A stretch of DNA of 64,000 nucleotides from contig CAJUCD010000001.1 in the NCBI GenBank assembly GCA_910585045.1, positions 124,001 to 188,000 on the forward strand, given 5' to 3'. Of this stretch, positions 9,101 to 16,258 are shown in pieces. Below the pieces are notes generated by a model. The model saw only the letters and a program-made list of their open reading frames with translations, ran no database searches and was not told the DNA's origin. A program made the translations under genes and the position numbers. This DNA comes from an uncultured Bacilli bacterium. Lineage in GTDB: Bacteria > Bacillota_I > Bacilli_A > RF39 > UBA660. The first letter of the stretch is position 1; each line of letters opens with the position of its first letter.

Positions 9101-9320
9101 TAGTTAAGAAGTCATCCATCGGAAAAAGATAGACATTATCATTAAATGTTTTTAAACCTGCAAAAAAGTTGTTAGCCTCATAAAGTGTACTTGTTAAAAC
9201 TATTATATCTTTTTGTTGTTCACGATAAATTTGATCCACGTAAAGATAAGCTAACTCTTTTGTTAGCCCCATAATTGTAATGTTATTTTCATATTTAAAA
9301 TACGAACTTAAAAAATCCAT
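6135..9320 (-). CDS. mfd: Transcription-repair coupling factor
   Basis: Mfd is a DNA translocase that removes RNA polymerase stalled at lesions and recruits UvrA. The 1,061-residue protein has the UvrB-like N-terminal modules, the CarD-like RNA-polymerase interaction domain (YVVHMAHGIGIYNG), and a RecG-like motor with Walker A GDVGFGKTEVAFRA, DEEQRFG and LSATPIPRT, followed by the C-terminal TRCF domain. It is somewhat shorter than the ~1,150-residue relatives. It lies 9 nt downstream of pth on the same strand, as in Bacilli where pth, mfd and spoVT are neighbours. Confidence 0.97.
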   Translation of the reverse strand: MDFLSSYFKYENNITIMGLTKELAYLYVDQIYREQQKDIIVLTSTLYEANNFFAGLKTFNDNVYLFPMDDFLTSQALAISPELKTTRIETLEHITNSPNIIVTNLMGYLKYLTSSKVKNKLNIKLKVGEEINREKLIRILEELDYKRESIVTSTGEYAIRGFVIDIFITLNEHPIRIEFFGNSIDSIRYFDENTQKSIENITEINLISNGEIKTEEKSSLYDYTKEAIVIIIDENRIKASYQKLEEEMFEFRVANNLDSNTKFMFSMDEINPKENIYINFLDNKITNSNYLNFSSQELTNFNSNLERLKDQTVIWHKKGYNIIFYLSKENQRRIIKENITVPHKVIPKFFPKGFIFEKYVIITENDIENVTKQEIKYKNSYKIGRKIKDLNALNLGDYVVHMAHGIGIYNGIKTLTTNGLKKDYLEILYDGNDKVYIPVEKINTILKYANKDGLKPKINKLSSTSWAKTKRSVEKRIKDISEELLKLYAERKALKGDVYETYELEKEFASSFQYSPTRDQEKAINEIDKDLQDKVPMDRLLCGDVGFGKTEVAFRAMFKAIVNNKQVFYLCPTTILSKQQYNAALNRFKDYPVNIALLNRFTSAKETKRIITELENGKIDIVFGTHRLLSDDVKFQKLGLLIVDEEQRFGVTHKEKIKKYKTDVNVLTLSATPIPRTLKMAMSGLRDLSVIDTAPVNRYPIQTYVLEEQDLIVKDAIYKELSRQGQVFILYNNIEHLESIKRKISELVPEARIVSAHGRMTKQELEDIMESFIEYKYDILVCTTIIETGIDIPNANTLIIYNADHFGLSQLYQIRGRVGRSNKIAYAYLLYDKSKILNEIAIKRLEAIKEFTELGSGYRIAMRDLSIRGAGDILGSEQAGFVDSVGINLYMQMIEEEMKRLKGEEIIPEDDSAPALVNVSTHISDEYIADDEIKIEIHSKINEIDSKEKLAQIKEELEDRFGKVSEEIIIYMYEEWFEKLAKSLNIKRVIQNRNLIELELPEDISNKIKADKLFLESYTINPNLKYKYQNKRIKISLMLKKDDKHFLYTFVPLLELIKSYI

Positions 9321-9329
9321 ATGACCTCC

Positions 9330-9893
9330 TTACTGGGAATTGCCATTATATTTATTCATTAATTCATTTATATTATGTACTAGAAAATCATTTAGAATAC
9401 TATTGAGAGTAGGATATATTTCCTTGATTATCTCTAGTTCTTTTGAATTTAATTTACCTAAAACATAATCCTTAGTATCAAAGTTTTTATTATGAGATAT
9501 GCCAACTTTAAGTCTTGCAAAGGATGTAGTTCCTAATTCCTCAATAACCGATTTAATACCATTATGACCACCAGCTGAGCTATTTGTTTTAAGGCGATAT
9601 TTTCCTAAAGGTAAGTCTAAATCATCATGAATTATTAAAATATCTTTAACATCTATTTTAAAAAAGTTAGAACATTCCTTAATAGCTCGACCTGATAAAT
9701 TCATGTAAGTAGATGGCTTTAAAAAATGAACTTTTTCATTATTAATTATAATATTTGTATATAGACCATTAAACTTTAATTGCCAATTAACATTACTAAC
9801 ACTTAAATAATTGTCTACTACCATAAATCCAATATTGTGTCGTGTATTCTCATATTCTTTACCTGGATTTCCTAAACCAACTATAAGTTTCAT
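9330..9893 (-). CDS. pth: Peptidyl-tRNA hydrolase
   Basis: Pth recycles tRNAs by cleaving peptidyl-tRNA released from stalled ribosomes. The 187-residue length is typical. The family signature VGLGNPGKEYENTRHNIGF spans residues 4-22 and includes the catalytic histidine (H20); KPSTYMNLSG and HDDLDLPLG follow. It is called spoVC in B. subtilis. Only 5 nt separate it from trmN6 upstream and 9 nt from mfd downstream, so the three are likely cotranscribed. Confidence 0.97.
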   Translation of the reverse strand: MKLIVGLGNPGKEYENTRHNIGFMVVDNYLSVSNVNWQLKFNGLYTNIIINNEKVHFLKPSTYMNLSGRAIKECSNFFKIDVKDILIIHDDLDLPLGKYRLKTNSSAGGHNGIKSVIEELGTTSFARLKVGISHNKNFDTKDYVLGKLNSKELEIIKEIYPTLNSILNDFLVHNINELMNKYNGNSQ

Positions 9894-9898
9894 TTTAT

Positions 9899-10609
9899 TT
9901 ACTCCTTTCGGAAAATGTTTTGATAAGTTTTTGTTTGTCGATTAATTATTTTGCTATTTATTTTTACACCAAATTTAGCATTTTTAACAAATTTCAGCAG
10001 TATCATTATAGCACAGTCTTGAGGTTTTGTATAAATAAATTCTATTTCTTTTACATGAAGATTGTATTTATTAGCTAAAATTAAAATCTCTTCAAGGCGT
10101 TCAGGTCTATGTACTAGATAGAATTTACCATTATTTTTAAGTAAAAAACTAGCATTTTCAATGATCTCTTCTAATGTTATTGTTAGTTCATGCCTTGCTA
10201 TGGCTTTTTCCTGATTAGAATTTATTAATGAATTTTTGGCAATTTTAAAAAAAGGAGGATTACATGTAACTATATCAAAATTATTTCCCGGGAAATAATT
10301 GTTAATAACTTTGGCATTAATATTTAACATTTTAATCTTAGATGATAATTTATTATATTTGATACTTTTATTAGCTAAATTATAAATTGATTTCTGGATT
10401 TCAACACCTATAATATTTATGTCATGTTTAGAGGCTAAAATTAAAGGCAGTGGAGCATTACCACTACACAAATCTATTAATTTTCTATCACTTTTTTTAA
10501 TATCCACAAATTCACTTAGTAATAATGAATCTAAAGAAAACTTAAATTTTTCTTCGTCCTGATAAATTTTTAGACCATAATCAAATAAATCATTAATAAT
10601 TATACTCAT
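9899..10609 (-). CDS. trmN6: tRNA1(Val) (adenine-37-N6)-methyltransferase-like protein
   Basis: A 236-residue Rossmann-fold methyltransferase. The SAM-binding loop is IDLCSGNAPLPL (about residues 45-56) and the N6-adenine catalytic motif is NPPF in TCNPPFF. The family (B. subtilis YabB, E. coli YfiC/TrmN6) modifies A37 of tRNA-Val in E. coli; the target here is inferred. It overlaps ricT by 4 nt, and the holB-ricT-trmN6 order matches Bacilli (yabA is missing). A Noc-type palindrome lies inside the coding sequence and encodes part of the segment NNYFPGNN. Confidence 0.85.
   Translation of the reverse strand: MSIIINDLFDYGLKIYQDEEKFKFSLDSLLLSEFVDIKKSDRKLIDLCSGNAPLPLILASKHDINIIGVEIQKSIYNLANKSIKYNKLSSKIKMLNINAKVINNYFPGNNFDIVTCNPPFFKIAKNSLINSNQEKAIARHELTITLEEIIENASFLLKNNGKFYLVHRPERLEEILILANKYNLHVKEIEFIYTKPQDCAIMILLKFVKNAKFGVKINSKIINRQTKTYQNIFRKE
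10283..10296. other. Noc-binding-type palindrome inside trmN6
   Basis: Exact ATTTCCCGGGAAAT within the trmN6 reading frame. Noc sites are commonly found inside genes, and the protein is not disrupted. Confidence 0.72.
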
Positions 10610-11394
10610 TTGGAATCATCTAATTTCACTTCAATACGTTCATTATCAATAATTACTTTATAACTTCTATTTAAAATATCACGACTTACTACTTGGCCTT
10701 TGCCAGATGGAGTTTCAACATATTCTCCTAAATCTGGAAGTCCAATACTACAATTTTGATATTCACTGTCCTCATAAGTAAGACAGCATAAAAGTCTTCC
10801 GCATAAACCATTTATTTTGGTAGGATTTAAAGCAATTCCTTGATTTTTGGCCATATTCATAGAAACTGAATCTATATGGTTTAGGAAATTAGCACAACAT
10901 ATCTTTTGACCACATGGTCCAACTCCACCAATTTCCCTTGCTTTATCACGCGCTCCTATTTGACGTAACTCTATTCTCGTGCGATAAATACTCGCAAGTT
11001 TTTTAGCTAATTCCCGGAAATCTATTCGTTCATCTGCTAGAAAATTAAAAATTAGTTGTTTACGGTCAAAAGTAAAACTAGCATTAATTATTTTCATATC
11101 TAAATTTAATTCTTTTACTATCTCTCGACAATCACGTAGGGCTTTTTCCGAATCTTTAAGATTTTTTAAGTATTGTTCATAATCATTTTTAGTAGATATG
11201 CGAATAATTTCTTTTAATTCATCAACATTTTTGATAGTACTACTATCGATTTGGCTTACTACTTTGCCAAACTGTTCACCTTTTTCGGTTTTTGTAATGA
11301 CGGTAACATTAATAGGACATTTAACTGCACTTTTAAAATTATAAATCTTACCATTATCTTTAAAGTTAACACCATATATGTAATTTTTATTCAT
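10606..11394 (-). CDS. ricT: PSP1-domain protein RicT
   Basis: RicT (YaaT) forms the Y complex with RicA and RicF in B. subtilis. That complex supports RNase Y-dependent mRNA processing, competence, biofilm formation and sporulation. The PSP1 domain has the conserved cysteine-rich stretch GPCGQKICCANFL and GLCGRLLCCLTYED, known Fe-S ligands in the family. The length (262 aa) is typical. It overlaps holB by 8 nt and trmN6 by 4 nt, giving translational coupling. Confidence 0.93.
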   Translation of the reverse strand: MNKNYIYGVNFKDNGKIYNFKSAVKCPINVTVITKTEKGEQFGKVVSQIDSSTIKNVDELKEIIRISTKNDYEQYLKNLKDSEKALRDCREIVKELNLDMKIINASFTFDRKQLIFNFLADERIDFRELAKKLASIYRTRIELRQIGARDKAREIGGVGPCGQKICCANFLNHIDSVSMNMAKNQGIALNPTKINGLCGRLLCCLTYEDSEYQNCSIGLPDLGEYVETPSGKGQVVSRDILNRSYKVIIDNERIEVKLDDSK

Positions 11395-12250
11395 GAGTAC
11401 CTCGCATTTCTATAACTAATTTGTCTAAAATTAATTCAATGTTTACATTATAACTCATTTCATTTAAAATTGTAGTTAATATTTGTAATTTTTTATTAAT
11501 TAGATCTAAAGAATCAGTTACCTGATATATATTTGTAAGTTCTTCTTCAAATTGTTTACCTAAAATTTTTAGAAAATAGTTATGATATATGTTAAAGAGA
11601 AATTTTAAAAATATTATTACTTCTTTTCGCTCTGGATAATTATTTAAAATTAATACTTTATTATTTATATAATCTGTACTGTATAATTTATCTAAATAGT
11701 TTATAATTGTTCTTTTGTATTTTTCATAAGTTTCTTCATCAATTTCTAATTTATCAGTTAACTTTTTGACTTCATAGTTTAATACTAAAGTTTGACACCT
11801 ACTTTTTATTGTATCCATCATACTATCTTTACTTGTTGTAAGAAAAAATCCTAGAATTCCTGAGGTTGGTTCTTCAACAAATTTTAACATGGAATTGGCA
11901 CTGCTGGCATTAAGTTTATCAGCATATTTAATTATATATGTATTATAAGTGCTATAAATTGGCATAGTTCCAAAATCTATTTTTAAGTCTTCTATTTGTT
12001 GTTTTTTAATGCTTGTCCCATCAGGTTCAATTATTTTAAGACTAGGTAGATTATTTTTGTTTATTAAATTACAAAGATTACACGTAGAACAATTTGTTTT
12101 GTATTCTTCAGGACAATTTAAAGTTTTTATTAAATCTTTTAGGTCTTTTAGAGCTCGTTCAATATTATTTGTTTCAATTAAATAAGCGTGAGCTAACTTA
12201 TTCTCACGTTTTCTATTTAAAATTTCTAATAATACTTCATTTTGAAACAT
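11387..12250 (-). CDS. holB: DNA polymerase III delta-prime subunit
   Basis: HolB is part of the clamp loader that places DnaN on DNA. The 287-residue protein is a clamp-loader AAA+ relative. It has the zinc cysteines (CPEEYKTNCSTCNLC), the segment ADKLNASSANSMLKFVEEPT and the SRC motif (KSRCQTL) typical of delta-prime; its Walker A is degenerate, as expected. An AGGTGAC ribosome site precedes the start. It follows bofA closely on the same strand. Confidence 0.93.
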   Translation of the reverse strand: MFQNEVLLEILNRKRENKLAHAYLIETNNIERALKDLKDLIKTLNCPEEYKTNCSTCNLCNLINKNNLPSLKIIEPDGTSIKKQQIEDLKIDFGTMPIYSTYNTYIIKYADKLNASSANSMLKFVEEPTSGILGFFLTTSKDSMMDTIKSRCQTLVLNYEVKKLTDKLEIDEETYEKYKRTIINYLDKLYSTDYINNKVLILNNYPERKEVIIFLKFLFNIYHNYFLKILGKQFEEELTNIYQVTDSLDLINKKLQILTTILNEMSYNVNIELILDKLVIEMRGTHE

Positions 12251-12262
12251 CTAGGTCACCTA

Positions 12263-12448
12263 CTAAATTATAAAATATGTTACTACTAATCCAATAATTC
12301 CAGGAGAGCCCAAAAGACTTACTAGAATTATAGTTAAAGCGTTTATTGGAATAAATATATCTATAGAAGATAATATAAGGTTTATTCCATATAACATTAC
12401 AAAGGCAATACATATTTTTCTTAATAATTTTATTATTTTTTTGGTCAT
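12263..12448 (-). CDS. bofA: BofA-family inhibitor of pro-sigma K processing
   Basis: BofA holds the SpoIVFB protease inactive in the outer forespore membrane until engulfment is complete. This 61-residue protein has two hydrophobic segments, and its C-terminal half (IPINALTIILVSLLGSPGI) matches the BofA pattern of a polar IPINxxT followed by LGxPG. Position downstream of recR is the same as in B. subtilis. ATG at 12448 is preferred: the GTG at 12457 lies in a GTGAT element that looks like the ribosome site, as at other genes here. Confidence 0.82.
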   Translation of the reverse strand: MTKKIIKLLRKICIAFVMLYGINLILSSIDIFIPINALTIILVSLLGSPGIIGLVVTYFII

Positions 12449-12484
12449 ATTTATCACATTAAACTATATGATAAAATTTACTCT

Positions 12485-13087
12485 TTATTCCGAAATTTTC
12501 TTGCGGTCCTCTAAAGCTTTTTCTAAAGTTACATTGTCTAAATAGTCAATGTCAGCACCAATTGGGATTCCATATGATAGTCTGGAAATAGTTACATTTT
12601 TACTTTCAAGAATCTTTTTGATATACAAGGTTGTGGCTTCACCTTCAATAGTAGGCTTTAAAGCCAAAATAAGCTCTACTTCTTTTAATTTACTTACTCT
12701 ATTTTCTAAGGATGCTAAATTTATATCTTCAGGTCCAATATCATCAATAGGAGAAATTAAACCATTTAGAACATGATAAGTACCTTTAAATTTACCAGAT
12801 TTTTCGAAAGAAAATACGCTTTTGTAGTCTTCTACTACACAAATAAGATTTTGATTTCTGTTTTCAGAATTGCATATGTCACATATTTCGTTGTCAGTAA
12901 TATGTCCACATATTGTACATCTTGTTAGATTATTCTTGGCATTTATTAGTGTTTTACTAAATTCCTCTATTTCTTCATTGTTAAATTCGATTGTGGCTAT
13001 TGCTAATCTCTCAGCACTTCTTTCGCCGATTCCTGGAAGTTTTTTATAATAATTAATTAACTTTTCTAAATCAATGGGAAAGTTCAT
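12485..13087 (-). CDS. recR: Recombination protein RecR
   Basis: RecR works with RecO (and RecF) to load RecA onto gapped DNA. The 200-residue protein has the N-terminal helix-hairpin-helix (KLPGIGERSAERLA), a four-cysteine zinc finger (CTICGHITDNEICDIC, residues 57-72) and a Toprim domain (VVEDYKSVFSFE). Its start overlaps the ebfC stop by 1 nt, so dnaX, ebfC and recR form one transcription unit. Confidence 0.97.
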   Translation of the reverse strand: MNFPIDLEKLINYYKKLPGIGERSAERLAIATIEFNNEEIEEFSKTLINAKNNLTRCTICGHITDNEICDICNSENRNQNLICVVEDYKSVFSFEKSGKFKGTYHVLNGLISPIDDIGPEDINLASLENRVSKLKEVELILALKPTIEGEATTLYIKKILESKNVTISRLSYGIPIGADIDYLDNVTLEKALEDRKKISE

Positions 13088-13386
13088 TAAAATAGCCCAC
13101 CTAAATTTGCGCCATAGTTTCCTAGTTTGCTTTCTAGTTCCTTATCTACAGCTTCATTGGCTTTATTTAGAGCAATTTTTATCATATCTTCAAGCATTTC
13201 TTTGTCATCATCTTCAATAGGTCCAGTGAAAGTAATAGTTACTTTTTCAACTTCTTTTTTGCCATTTATCTTTACAGTTACCCACTCTGATACTCCTTCA
13301 AAACTACTATTATTTATTTCCTCTTTCTTTTTTGTAATATCTCTTTGCATTTTTTGGGCTTGAGCCATTATTTGTTGCATATTCAT
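13087..13386 (-). CDS. ebfC: YbaB/EbfC nucleoid-associated protein
   Basis: A 99-residue DNA-binding protein of the YbaB/EbfC family, nearly always encoded between dnaX and recR. The N-terminal amphipathic helix (MQQIMAQAQKMQRDITKKKE) and the VTVKINGKKEVEKVTI strand region are diagnostic. Some automated starts for this family differ by two residues (MN-MQQ); the present start has an AAGAAGG ribosome site. Confidence 0.95.
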   Translation of the reverse strand: MNMQQIMAQAQKMQRDITKKKEEINNSSFEGVSEWVTVKINGKKEVEKVTITFTGPIEDDDKEMLEDMIKIALNKANEAVDKELESKLGNYGANLGGLF

Positions 13387-13405
13387 TTTTAATTCCTTCT
13401 TTCTA

Positions 13406-14998
13406 TTATTCTATTTCTATTTTATCTTTATCAAATATTTCTAATGCTGTTTTTTCAATATTGTTTATTTCTGGTTCTTCTTTTACTTCTTCTGTTGGTT
13501 CATCCATTAATACATATGGTACTTTATTTTTTAAATTATTTATATATATTAATTTTTCTTCTTGCCATTTTTTATCTGTTATAGCTATAAATTTATAGTT
13601 TAAATCAAATAATTTTTTAAATGTATTTTTTATATTTTCTAATTCTTTATTAATTAAATTTACTGAGCCATCTAGATTGTTAGTTAAAATGGCAATAGAA
13701 TCACTAGCAGCGGCTATATTAGTATCAATTAATAGATTCATTAATGATTTATTATCTAAATTTCTAATAAATTGTGGCCATTTAGCCTTTAAATCTTGGA
13801 GTCTGTCTTTACTTGCTAAAGCTAAACAATTATTTATTCTAATTTTTATTAATGAACTTATATCTTTTTCTTCCACGGCTTCTAATGGTTTAGGAACTGG
13901 CTTTTCTATTACTGGTGAAATATTTTCTACCTCTGCCTTACTTTCTACATTTGAAATTGAATTTTGACTTGTAGCATTTTTCATATATTTTAGTAAAGTA
14001 ATTTCAATTAACAAGTAAGGGTCTATATTGATATTAATATAATTAGAAATATCTGCGAGTTCAAATGCCATTTCTTTTAATTCTTTATATGATAATCCTT
14101 CATTAATATTGTCTTTTTTAATAGAAATAGCAAGTTCTTCAATCTTTTCTAACATTTTTTTGATGAAAAGTTTATAATCAATTGCTAATTCTTTAAAATT
14201 CTTTATTAAATTATCAAATGTATCAATATCATTTTCTAATATTGTTTTAAATAAATTATTAATTTGTTTTTTGGATATCGAACCAAAATGGGAAATTACT
14301 TCTTCAATAGTTATCTCTGAGCTTTGAGATGATAACTGATCTAATATACTTAAAGCGTCTCTTAGACCACCATCACTTATATAAGCAATTTCTTCCAAAG
14401 CTTCTTGGGTTATTTTAATATTTTCCTCTTGAACAACATAGGATAGGCGTCTAATTATATTATCTATTGTTATTTTATGAAAATCAAAGCGTTGACATCT
14501 TGATAAAATAGTTATTGGTACAGCTTCAATATTTGTTGTTGCTAAAATGAAAACAATGTGTTTTGGTGGTTCTTCTAAAGTTAATAACAGAGCGTTAAAG
14601 GCACTGGTACTAAGCATGTGAACCTCATCTATAATATATACCTTATATTTTGAATAAGCGGGGGCTAATTTAATATTATTAATTATTTCCCTGATTTCTT
14701 CAACGCCATTATTAGATGCTGCATCTATTTCTATAATATCAGCATTTTCTTTAAAATGATTGCAGCTATCGCAATTATTGCATGGACCATTATCTGTAGG
14801 ATTTAAACAATTTATGGCTTTAGCAAAAACTTTGGCTGTACTAGTTTTTCCTGTTCCTCTAGGTCCCGAAAAAATATAAGCATGAGATATTTTTGAGTTT
14901 TTAATTGAATTTCTTAAAATGGAAGTCATATAATCTTGTCCAATTATACTAGAAAAATCATCTGGTCTATATTTACGATAAAGTACTTTGTAATCCAT
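13406..14998 (-). CDS. dnaX: DNA polymerase III gamma/tau subunit
   Basis: DnaX is the ATPase of the clamp loader. The protein has 530 residues: an AAA+ module with Walker A GPRGTGKTSTAK, a CNHF-containing zinc module (CLNPTDNGPCNNCDSC), DEVHMLS and LEEPP motifs, then a gamma/tau C-terminal part. ATG at 14998 is preferred over the GTG at 15007, because that GTG is inside the AGGTGAT ribosome site. No obvious slippery A-run for a programmed frameshift was identified, though A-rich stretches are common. It is downstream of tadA. Confidence 0.95.
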   Translation of the reverse strand: MDYKVLYRKYRPDDFSSIIGQDYMTSILRNSIKNSKISHAYIFSGPRGTGKTSTAKVFAKAINCLNPTDNGPCNNCDSCNHFKENADIIEIDAASNNGVEEIREIINNIKLAPAYSKYKVYIIDEVHMLSTSAFNALLLTLEEPPKHIVFILATTNIEAVPITILSRCQRFDFHKITIDNIIRRLSYVVQEENIKITQEALEEIAYISDGGLRDALSILDQLSSQSSEITIEEVISHFGSISKKQINNLFKTILENDIDTFDNLIKNFKELAIDYKLFIKKMLEKIEELAISIKKDNINEGLSYKELKEMAFELADISNYININIDPYLLIEITLLKYMKNATSQNSISNVESKAEVENISPVIEKPVPKPLEAVEEKDISSLIKIRINNCLALASKDRLQDLKAKWPQFIRNLDNKSLMNLLIDTNIAAASDSIAILTNNLDGSVNLINKELENIKNTFKKLFDLNYKFIAITDKKWQEEKLIYINNLKNKVPYVLMDEPTEEVKEEPEINNIEKTALEIFDKDKIEIE

Positions 14999-15029
14999 TT
15001 TAATCACCTATTTAATTATATCATAATAG

Positions 15030-15455
15030 TTATCGTTTGTCTCGTCGCAATTTGAAGAAATCACTTAAATATTGGCTATATTCCTCTTTTTGCATACTAT
15101 TGTTCGTTTCGACAAATTTTGTTTTATTATATTCTTTTTTATTATTTGGTTTACTTAATAAGTAATAAACATTCTGAATTCTTGATTGTTTAATAATATT
15201 TTCACAAATACTACATGGTTTTAAAGTTACATATAAATCGCAATCATTTAAACGCCAGTCTTTCAATTTTCTGCTAGCTTTTGAAATTACTAACACTTCT
15301 GCGTGATTGCAAACATTATTAGTTTTTTCTTTAGTATTAAATGCTTTGGCGATAATTTTATTATTTTTTACAATGAGAGCACTAACAGGAACATCTTGAT
15401 GCTTTGTAGCTTTTTTGGCAAGCTTCATTAATATATTATAATATTTATCATTCAT
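15030..15455 (-). CDS. tadA: tRNA-specific adenosine deaminase
   Basis: TadA deaminates A34 to inosine in tRNA-Arg(ACG). The 141-residue zinc deaminase has HAEVLVI (zinc-binding His and catalytic Glu) and PCSICENI (two zinc cysteines). The true start is ATG at 15455: GGAGGT lies 7-12 nt upstream, while a longer reading would run into the SRP RNA terminator. Gene order SRP RNA-tadA-dnaX resembles B. subtilis, where the SRP RNA lies between tadA and dnaX. Confidence 0.9.
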   Translation of the reverse strand: MNDKYYNILMKLAKKATKHQDVPVSALIVKNNKIIAKAFNTKEKTNNVCNHAEVLVISKASRKLKDWRLNDCDLYVTLKPCSICENIIKQSRIQNVYYLLSKPNNKKEYNKTKFVETNNSMQKEEYSQYLSDFFKLRRDKR

Positions 15456-15469
15456 AAAAATACCTCCAT

Positions 15470-15547
15470 AAAAAAAGTGCACACAAATAGGGATTGATGT
15501 GGCTGCTACTTTCCAGTCCTGACCAAGTTACAATATATTTGTTGCAC
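15470..15547 (-). ncRNA. ffs: Small signal recognition particle RNA
   Basis: The SRP RNA apical domain is clear on the minus strand: GGTCAGG, then AC-T-GGAA-A-GT with a GGAA tetraloop, then AGCAGCC. The 5' end (GTGCAACAAATA) pairs with the 3' end (TATTTGTGTGCAC), and a T7 run follows, giving a ~78-nt RNA. It binds Ffh and targets membrane proteins. The terminator T-run ends 1 nt before the tadA ribosome-site region, so tadA may be read by read-through. Confidence 0.92.
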
Positions 15548-15587
15548 GTTATTAATTTATCATACTTTTAATTTTTTTTCAAGTATA

Positions 15588-15603
15588 TGTTTCACGTGGA
15601 ACA
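15588..15603. other. parS site 1
   Basis: TGTTTCACGTGGAACA differs from the perfect 16-bp parS palindrome at one base; this variant occurs among known B. subtilis parS sites. It would be a ParB/Spo0J binding and loading site. Confidence 0.85.
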
Positions 15604-15675
15604 TATTTTTTACAATATTTATAAATTTCATATTATTTTTTTATGCAAATTTAATTTTCAAGACATTTAAAACAA

Positions 15676-15691
15676 TGTTTCACGTGAAACA
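15676..15691. other. parS site 2
   Basis: Perfect TGTTTCACGTGAAACA. The palindrome extends outward by 5 bp on each side to 26 bp (15671-15696). Confidence 0.93.
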
Positions 15692-15962
15692 TTGTTAATA
15701 ACTCGAGATTTTTCAACATTTTTTAAACTTTTAAAGATGTTATATGTTGTACTTTTTAAAAGTTTGCAATTAATTTATTTTAAAAGTTAAATTTGCCTAT
15801 GTAAGCAATCAGTTTTATTCCTTTTAATTTAAAAATAGAAATTAAAGTATATTTTATAACGTTTTATATAAAATTTTATTTTTTCATTTTAGAATATAAT
15901 AATTTTAAATATATAACTTATCATATTTTTTTAGGTTAATTTAATAATATTTTTCACTACAA

Positions 15963-15978
15963 TGTTTCACGTGAAACA
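15963..15978. other. parS site 3
   Basis: Perfect TGTTTCACGTGAAACA, directly followed by a DnaA-box sequence on the opposite strand (15980-15988). Confidence 0.93.
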
Positions 15979-16146
15979 TTGTGGATAATTTTAATTTAAT
16001 TATTTATAATTATATTTTAATTACAAAGAAGGGTAGGTTATTAGACGTTTTAATATTAATCATTAGATATTATGCAATAAGATTTTATTATTATTTTAAA
16101 AACTTCAGGATTCTTTACTTTTCGAATTAACTGCATAGCTGAAAAA

Positions 16147-16162
16147 TGTTTCACGTGAAACA
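16147..16162. other. parS site 4
   Basis: Perfect TGTTTCACGTGAAACA, about 85 bp downstream of the gyrA stop codon. Confidence 0.93.
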
Positions 16163-16230
16163 TTTTCTAATTTTCCACCATTTTTATAGTTACTAACATT
16201 TTCTTCTATAAAAATTAATATAAATTTAGT

Positions 16231-16258
16231 TAAAAAAAATAATGCTATTCAGCATTAT
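16231..16258 (-). terminator. Terminator of gyrA
   Basis: ATAATGCT and AGCATTAT (16239-16246 and 16251-16258) form a stem with a 4-nt loop, followed on the minus strand by T8. The stem includes the gyrA stop codon at 16245-16247. Confidence 0.8.

Larger units (their letters stand above)
15548..16230. other. Gene-free parS region between the SRP RNA and gyrA
   Basis: About 680 nt with no credible reading frame. It holds four parS sites, one DnaA-box-like TGTGGATAA (15980-15988) abutting the third parS site, and otherwise AT-rich DNA. This looks like a dedicated ParB loading zone about 9 kb from the predicted origin. Confidence 0.8.

Noticed and set aside
11009..11021. ATTCCCGGAAAT-like sequence inside ricT resembling a Noc site
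   Set aside because: It lacks one base of the CCCGGG centre, which breaks the palindrome spacing, so it is not a convincing fourth site.
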